Assembly (NCBI GenBank): GCA_003486645.1
Contig: DNGI01000455.1
Coordinates: 1,937-11,266, forward strand
Origin: Cyanobacteria bacterium UBA11370
GTDB taxonomy: Bacteria > Cyanobacteriota > Cyanobacteriia > Cyanobacteriales > Coleofasciculaceae
Reading direction: 5' to 3'
DNA length: 9,330 nucleotides
Shown here: positions 6,094 through 9,330 of the stretch, piece by piece
Layout: each line of letters starts with the position of its first letter
Position numbering within the stretch: the stretch's first letter is position 1
Notes under the pieces: generated by a model
Seen by the model: the letters and a program-made list of their open reading frames with translations, nothing else
What the model was told of the DNA's origin: nothing
The model's database searches: none
Made by a program: the position numbers and the translations under genes

Positions 6094-7408
6094 GGCGCAG
6101 GTTATTCTTGAAAACATCTACAAAAGTTTTCCAGGTCGCAAGGGAGAACGGGTAGCAACACCGATAACGGCAGAACCTTTACGGACAAATGTAGAGGACG
6201 ATTTAAGCCAAACTGTTGACTCGTCTTCACCCTCACCAGGAACCGTTAATATATTACGTCGTATTAATTTAACGGTTAAAGATGGCGAATTTATGGTACT
6301 CGTTGGTCCATCGGGTTGTGGAAAAAGTACCCTGTTACGATTGATTGCGGGATTAGAGGAATTGACAGGGGGGAAAATTTGGGTTGGGGATACATTGGTG
6401 AATGATTTACCACCAAAAGAACGAGACATCGCTATGGTGTTTCAAAATTATGCCCTGTATCCTCATCTAACCGTTTATGACAATATTGCCTTTGGATTAC
6501 GGCGTACCAAGTTGGGGAATGAGGAGTGGGGAGTGGGGAGTGGGGAAGAGGAAAAACCGCATCAGATTCCGAGTTGGGTTGAGAATGTAGTAGTGGGGAT
6601 GACGCGATCGCTTCCTAAAAAACTGCGCTATCGTTCTGAGAAAGAAAAAGCCGTTGATGAACAGGTGCGATATGTAGCAAAGTTATTGCAAATTGAGCCA
6701 TTATTGAATCGATTACCCAAACAGCTTTCGGGGGGACAAAAGCAGCGGGTAGCATTAGGACGGGCGATCGCCCGGAATCCGCAAGTATTTTTAATGGACG
6801 AACCCTTGTCTAATTTAGATGCTAAACTTCGGGCGGAAACCCGCAGTCAAATAGTTAAATTACAACGGCAATTAGGAACGACTACAATTTATGTAACTCA
6901 TGACCAAACTGAGGCGATGACGATGGGCGATCGCATTGCGGTAATGAATCAAGGCAAAATCCAGCAAATTGCTTCTCCACTCCAACTTTACAATCAACCT
7001 GCTAATCAATTTGTTGCAGAATTTATTGGTTCGCCGCCGATGAATTTTATACCCGTTCAAGTTAAAGCACCTCTGTTAATTCAGCATTCCCAATTTCGCC
7101 TCACACTTCCTGATGTTTGGGAACCTTTTCTCCAAAACTATGATGGACGTTCTATAATTTTAGGCATTCGTCCGGAACATTTAAGTATTGCTGTTCCTGC
7201 ACCTAAAAATTTACTTGTGCACGTTGAATTAGTGGAAGCATTAGGAAATGATACGTATTTATCGGTTAGATTAGATCAGACTTCTACGTTACAGGTGAGA
7301 ATTGCACCGGATCAAATTGTACGCATTAGTGATGAAATTTGGTTATCAATCGTAGCCGATAAAATTCATTTATTTGACCCCCAAACGGGTGAGAGGGTGA
7401 GGGGGTGA
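6092..7408 (+). CDS. ABC transporter ATPase, MalK/UgpC family
   Basis: The 438-residue ATPase should drive a sugar, polyol or compatible-solute importer of the CUT1 type. Seen: Walker A GPSGCGKST (72-80), Q-loop Q118, signature LSGGQ (212-216), Walker B VFLMDEP (232-238), D-loop SNLD (240-243), switch H270, and a C-terminal TOBE/OB-fold region (about 320-430, including LGIRPEHL). It is longer than the usual ~370 residues because of two inserts: about 16-51 between the first strand and the Walker A domain, and about 140-188 in the helical subdomain. Both appear in cyanobacterial relatives as I recall them, but the second contains heptamer-encoded residues 144-153. The last residues, GERVRG, are also repeat-encoded. 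GTG start; the conserved MAQVILENIYKSF supports it. No permease or binding-protein gene is adjacent, so it may serve several importers, like the unlinked ATPases known in this family. Confidence 0.94.
   Translation: MAQVILENIYKSFPGRKGERVATPITAEPLRTNVEDDLSQTVDSSSPSPGTVNILRRINLTVKDGEFMVLVGPSGCGKSTLLRLIAGLEELTGGKIWVGDTLVNDLPPKERDIAMVFQNYALYPHLTVYDNIAFGLRRTKLGNEEWGVGSGEEEKPHQIPSWVENVVVGMTRSLPKKLRYRSEKEKAVDEQVRYVAKLLQIEPLLNRLPKQLSGGQKQRVALGRAIARNPQVFLMDEPLSNLDAKLRAETRSQIVKLQRQLGTTTIYVTHDQTEAMTMGDRIAVMNQGKIQQIASPLQLYNQPANQFVAEFIGSPPMNFIPVQVKAPLLIQHSQFRLTLPDVWEPFLQNYDGRSIILGIRPEHLSIAVPAPKNLLVHVELVEALGNDTYLSVRLDQTSTLQVRIAPDQIVRISDEIWLSIVADKIHLFDPQTGERVRG
6524..6544 (+). repeat. Heptanucleotide array GAGTGGG x3 inside the ATPase gene
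   Basis: Three exact GAGTGGG units (21 bases, so frame-neutral) lie within the coding sequence, with decayed copies on both sides (about 6513-6551). They encode the Glu/Gly-rich EEWGVGSGEE at residues 144-153, in the loop after AFGLRR and far from the nucleotide site. The same unit occurs inverted upstream of psbD. Confidence 0.85.
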
Positions 7409-7414
7409 GGGGGT
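7387..7414 (+). repeat. 8-bp tandem repeat GGGTGAGR x3 across the ATPase stop codon
   Basis: GGGTGAGA, GGGTGAGG and GGGTGAGG, then a partial GGGT, run across the end of the gene. The stop codon TGA (7406-7408) is part of the third unit. Because the period is 8, each unit shifts frame, and the third is the one whose TGA falls in frame. Confidence 0.75.
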
Positions 7415-7429
7415 AAATATATTGGTATC

Positions 7430-7475
7430 CCCATGAAGCAAGAATCCCCCGACTTCTAGTCGTGGGGAGTGTCAA
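7430..7475 (+). mobile_element. Probable IS200/IS605 right-end remnant
   Basis: ATGAAGCAAGAATC is followed by a bulged hairpin: CCCCC-GACT (7446-7454), loop TCT, AGTC-G (7458-7462), bulged T, GGGG (7464-7467). It ends GAGTGTCAA. From memory this is very like the 3' end of tnpB-bearing IS200/IS605 elements, where the hairpin is part of the transposon end and of the omega RNA. No tnpA or tnpB is present: the ATPase gene ends 21 bases upstream. It lies between two converging genes, with the UPF0367-like stop 10 bases beyond its end. The hairpin has no T-run. Confidence 0.6.
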
Positions 7476-7484
7476 TAATCACTA

Positions 7485-7751
7485 TCATTCAGCCATAGCA
7501 AAGAAACCTGGTGGACGACCTGATGTGGCTGCACCCGATTTCTGAGAAATCATCACGGCACTAATCTGATCGCTGAGAACCCCAATTTTTTTCTCCGGCT
7601 GGCGATCGCAACTGAGTTCAACCACCTGAGATTTCTCCGATCGCATGGCTTTAAGAATGTCCTGGTAAGTCGCCTGGGCATCTTCTTCCGACTTGCGCTG
7701 CACAGACAGCGGCAGGGGCGTATTTTTCAAAGTCAAATCAATTGTAAACAT
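7485..7751 (-). CDS. UPF0367-like conserved cyanobacterial protein
   Basis: The 88-residue, probably soluble protein begins MFTIDLTLKNTPLPLSVQRK, contains EDAQATYQDILKAM and RQPEKKIGVLSDQISAV, and ends SGRPPGFFAMAE. This matches my recollection of UPF0367, a small family conserved across cyanobacteria with no established function. It has no signal peptide, membrane segment, Cys pair or known catalytic motif; the predicted pattern is strand-helix-strand-strand, with a flexible Gly/Ser/Pro C-terminus. It is divergent from psbD, with 311 bases between the two starts, and converges on the ATPase gene across the IS remnant. There is no strong Shine-Dalgarno sequence; TAGG abuts the ATG. Family assignment is from memory; coding status is secure. 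Confidence 0.78.
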   Translation of the reverse strand: MFTIDLTLKNTPLPLSVQRKSEEDAQATYQDILKAMRSEKSQVVELSCDRQPEKKIGVLSDQISAVMISQKSGAATSGRPPGFFAMAE

Positions 7752-7823
7752 CCTACTGAGTAGCCCTAAGCCTTATTTACATCACACTCCTTATTATCTT
7801 AGACAGAGTTCATGGTCTGTTTA

Positions 7824-7851
7824 GTTTGTTGTTGGTTGTTGGTTGTTTGTT
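7824..7851. repeat. Heptanucleotide array GTTKGTT x4
   Basis: GTTTGTT, GTTGGTT, GTTGGTT and GTTTGTT follow one another. With the preceding TA, bases 7822-7851 are an exact 30-base inverted copy of 29-58 at the left end of the window. It lies in the psbD/UPF0367 divergent region, more than 200 bases upstream of psbD. Confidence 0.9.
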
Positions 7852-7891
<40 letters not shown>

Positions 7892-7971
7892 TTCAAAAAA
7901 GGCACTGGCAAAATTTCAAAGTTTCCCATACTATATGAGATACAGTAAAGAAAAGTAAACTTTCCTCACAA

Positions 7972-8010
7972 ACCAACCCTTTATCTGCTTATAGAAGCGG
8001 TAGGGTTGGT
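7972..8010 (+). promoter_or_regulatory. Stem-loop in the psbD upstream region or leader
   Basis: ACCAACCCT (7972-7980) and AGGGTTGGT (8002-8010) form a perfect 9-bp stem. The 21-base loop holds a second hairpin GCTT-ATAG-AAGC (7987-7998). The structure ends 52 bases before the psbD ATG. If transcription starts upstream, it is a 5' UTR hairpin that could affect mRNA stability or translation. I could not place a convincing psbD promoter; AT-rich sequence near 7930-7965 is the most likely area. Confidence 0.55.
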
Positions 8011-8062
8011 CACAGAGGCGAGCCTTTCTTTCGTACTTATAAATCCTTGGAGATCCCTATTT

Positions 8063-9121
8063 ATGGTAACCGCTGTAGGACGCGCCCCCAGTAGCAGAGG
8101 CTGGTTTGATGTCCTTGATGACTGGCTCAAGCGCGATCGCTTTGTCTTCGTTGGCTGGTCAGGTCTGCTATTATTCCCCTGTGCTTATTTAGCTCTGGGT
8201 GCATGGCTCACTGGCACCACCTTCGTCTCATCGTGGTACACTCACGGTTTAGCTTCTTCCTACCTGGAAGGGTGCAACTTCCTCACCGTCGCCGTTTCCA
8301 CCCCCGCCGATAGCTTTGGGCATTCCCTATTGCTATTGTGGGGTCCCGAAGCTCAAGGTGATTTTACCCGTTGGTGTCAAATTGGCGGATTGTGGGCGTT
8401 TACCGCACTTCACGGTGCTTTCGCCTTAATCGGCTTCATGCTACGGCAATTTGAAATTTCGCGTCTAGTCGGGATTCGTCCTTACAATGCGATCGCCTTC
8501 TCTGCGCCAATTGCTGTGTTCACCAGCGTGTTCTTAATGTACCCCTTGGGACAATCGTCTTGGTTCTTTGCGCCCAGCTTTGGGGTAGCAGGTATTTTCC
8601 GGTTCATCCTGTTCGTGCAAGGGTTCCACAACTTTACCCTCAACCCCTTCCATATGATGGGGGTAGCGGGTGTTTTAGGTGGGGCGCTGCTGTGCGCGAT
8701 TCATGGTGCAACGGTGGAAAATACTCTGTTTGAAGACGGCGAGAAATCCAATACCTTCGCTGCCTTTAGCCCCACTCAAGCCGAAGAAACCTACTCGATG
8801 GTGACGGCGAACCGCTTCTGGAGTCAAATCTTCGGAATTGCCTTCTCCAACAAGCGTTGGTTACACTTCTTCATGCTATTTGTGCCTGTAACAGGGTTGT
8901 GGATGGCATCAGTCGGGATTGTCGGTTTAGCGCTGAACCTGCGGGCGTATGACTTTGTGTCCCAGGAATTGCGTGCGGCTGAAGACCCAGAGTTTGAAAC
9001 GTTCTACACTAAGAACATTCTGCTGAATGAGGGACTCCGGGCTTGGATGGCTCCTCAAGATCAGCCTCATGAACAGTTTGTCTTCCCTGAAGAAGTGCTA
9101 CCTCGCGGTAACGCTCTCTAA
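8063..9121 (+). CDS. psbD: Photosystem II D2 protein, stand-alone variant copy
   Basis: The 352-residue length equals canonical D2, the photosystem II reaction-centre subunit of the thylakoid membrane that holds QA and half of P680. Conserved: chlorophyll ligand H197, peripheral chlorophyll ligand H117, redox Tyr Y160 with partner H189, iron ligands H214 and H268, QA-stacking W253, Y244, K264, and chloride-site K317. Two positions depart from the D2 sequences I remember: 191 is Phe (TTT) instead of Trp, and 233 is Ala (GCT) instead of Arg. Each needs at least two base changes. ATG 8063 is chosen because it gives the canonical N-terminus and has GGAG ten bases upstream (8049-8052). psbC normally overlaps the 3' end of psbD in the psbDC operon; here a terminator follows, so this is a psbD2-type monocistronic copy. 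In Synechococcus the monocistronic psbD copy is high-light induced; that role is only inferred here. Confidence 0.98.
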   Translation: MVTAVGRAPSSRGWFDVLDDWLKRDRFVFVGWSGLLLFPCAYLALGAWLTGTTFVSSWYTHGLASSYLEGCNFLTVAVSTPADSFGHSLLLLWGPEAQGDFTRWCQIGGLWAFTALHGAFALIGFMLRQFEISRLVGIRPYNAIAFSAPIAVFTSVFLMYPLGQSSWFFAPSFGVAGIFRFILFVQGFHNFTLNPFHMMGVAGVLGGALLCAIHGATVENTLFEDGEKSNTFAAFSPTQAEETYSMVTANRFWSQIFGIAFSNKRWLHFFMLFVPVTGLWMASVGIVGLALNLRAYDFVSQELRAAEDPEFETFYTKNILLNEGLRAWMAPQDQPHEQFVFPEEVLPRGNAL

Positions 9122-9151
9122 AAATCAACTAATTTGATAAACTGAGCTTTC

Positions 9152-9182
9152 TACCCCTGCTTGCTGGTGGGGGTATTTTTTT
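9152..9182 (+). terminator. Intrinsic terminator of psbD
   Basis: TACCCC (9152-9157) pairs with GGGGTA (9170-9175) across a 12-base loop, followed by seven Ts (9176-9182). It lies 30 bases after the psbD stop and indicates that psbD is transcribed alone. Confidence 0.85.
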
Positions 9183-9224
9183 GAGTTTTGAGTAGACCCT
9201 TCTTATTCTCCCTATCTCCCTCTC

Positions 9225-9238
9225 TAACAGATCTGTTA
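9225..9238. promoter_or_regulatory. 14-bp perfect palindrome
   Basis: TAACAGATCTGTTA is fully self-complementary. It sits downstream of the psbD terminator, so it may belong to the upstream region of a gene beyond the right edge, as an operator for a dimeric regulator. No gene is visible to attach it to. The final bases (about 9308-9330, TATACCAAATCCGAATC) resemble another dispersed cyanobacterial repeat cut by the window edge. Confidence 0.4.
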
Positions 9239-9330
9239 TCTTTGAACGCAAGTCAGTATGACTGTTAGGGATTTCCCCGGTTCTGATGACTGTTATTAGT
9301 GAAGCTATTATACCAAATCCGAATCATATA

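Noticed and set aside
6118..6429. 103-residue minus-strand ORF within the ATPase gene
   Set aside because: It is the antisense shadow of the Walker A region of a clearly conserved gene; no family features.
8006..8062. Upstream TTG extension of psbD adding 19 residues
   Set aside because: D2 is 352 residues and begins at the ATG at 8063, which has a GGAG at the right distance. The extension reads through the stem-loop region and matches no D2 N-terminus.

Overview
The window is chromosomal DNA of a cyanobacterium. The evidence is a psbD gene for the photosystem II D2 protein, a UPF0367-type protein, a long secreted pentapeptide-repeat protein, and 13 copies of the HIP1 octamer GCGATCGC (for example at 241, 407, 2104, 3909, 6764, 8133). 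The many heptanucleotide repeat arrays and longer dispersed palindromes fit a large-genome filamentous lineage (Coleofasciculus/Microcoleus/Nostoc-like). That placement is inference, not a species call.

Layout, left to right: an M16 zinc peptidase on the minus strand (56-1777); a divergent intergenic region with several inverted and direct repeats; an AbrB-family membrane protein on plus (1999-3162); a Lys20-type homocitrate synthase on minus (3311-4531), with a good promoter at 4699-4727; a 666-base AT-rich intergenic stretch with one possible 24-codon ORF; a secreted pentapeptide-repeat protein (5198-6022); an MalK/UgpC-type ABC ATPase (6092-7408); a short sequence resembling an IS200/IS605 right end (about 7430-7475); a small UPF0367-like protein on minus (7485-7751); and a monocistronic psbD (8063-9121) with a leader hairpin and a clear terminator.

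The genes do not form one pathway. The homocitrate synthase could serve FeMo-cofactor or lysine-type metabolism. The ATPase probably energises a sugar or compatible-solute importer whose permease genes lie elsewhere. psbD is not followed by psbC, so it corresponds to the second, stand-alone psbD copy seen in many cyanobacteria, and it encodes unusual residues at D2 positions 191 and 233.

The strongest recurring signal is repeat biology. At least eight tandem arrays share a 7-bp period but mostly not a sequence. Several touch or enter coding sequence: the stop of the peptidase, the C-terminus of homocitrate synthase, the start of the pentapeptide protein, the region next to the ATPase start, and the inside of the ATPase. 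One array is flanked exactly by 13-bp direct repeats. A separate ~80-bp palindromic repeat is read in frame through the N-terminus of the peptidase.
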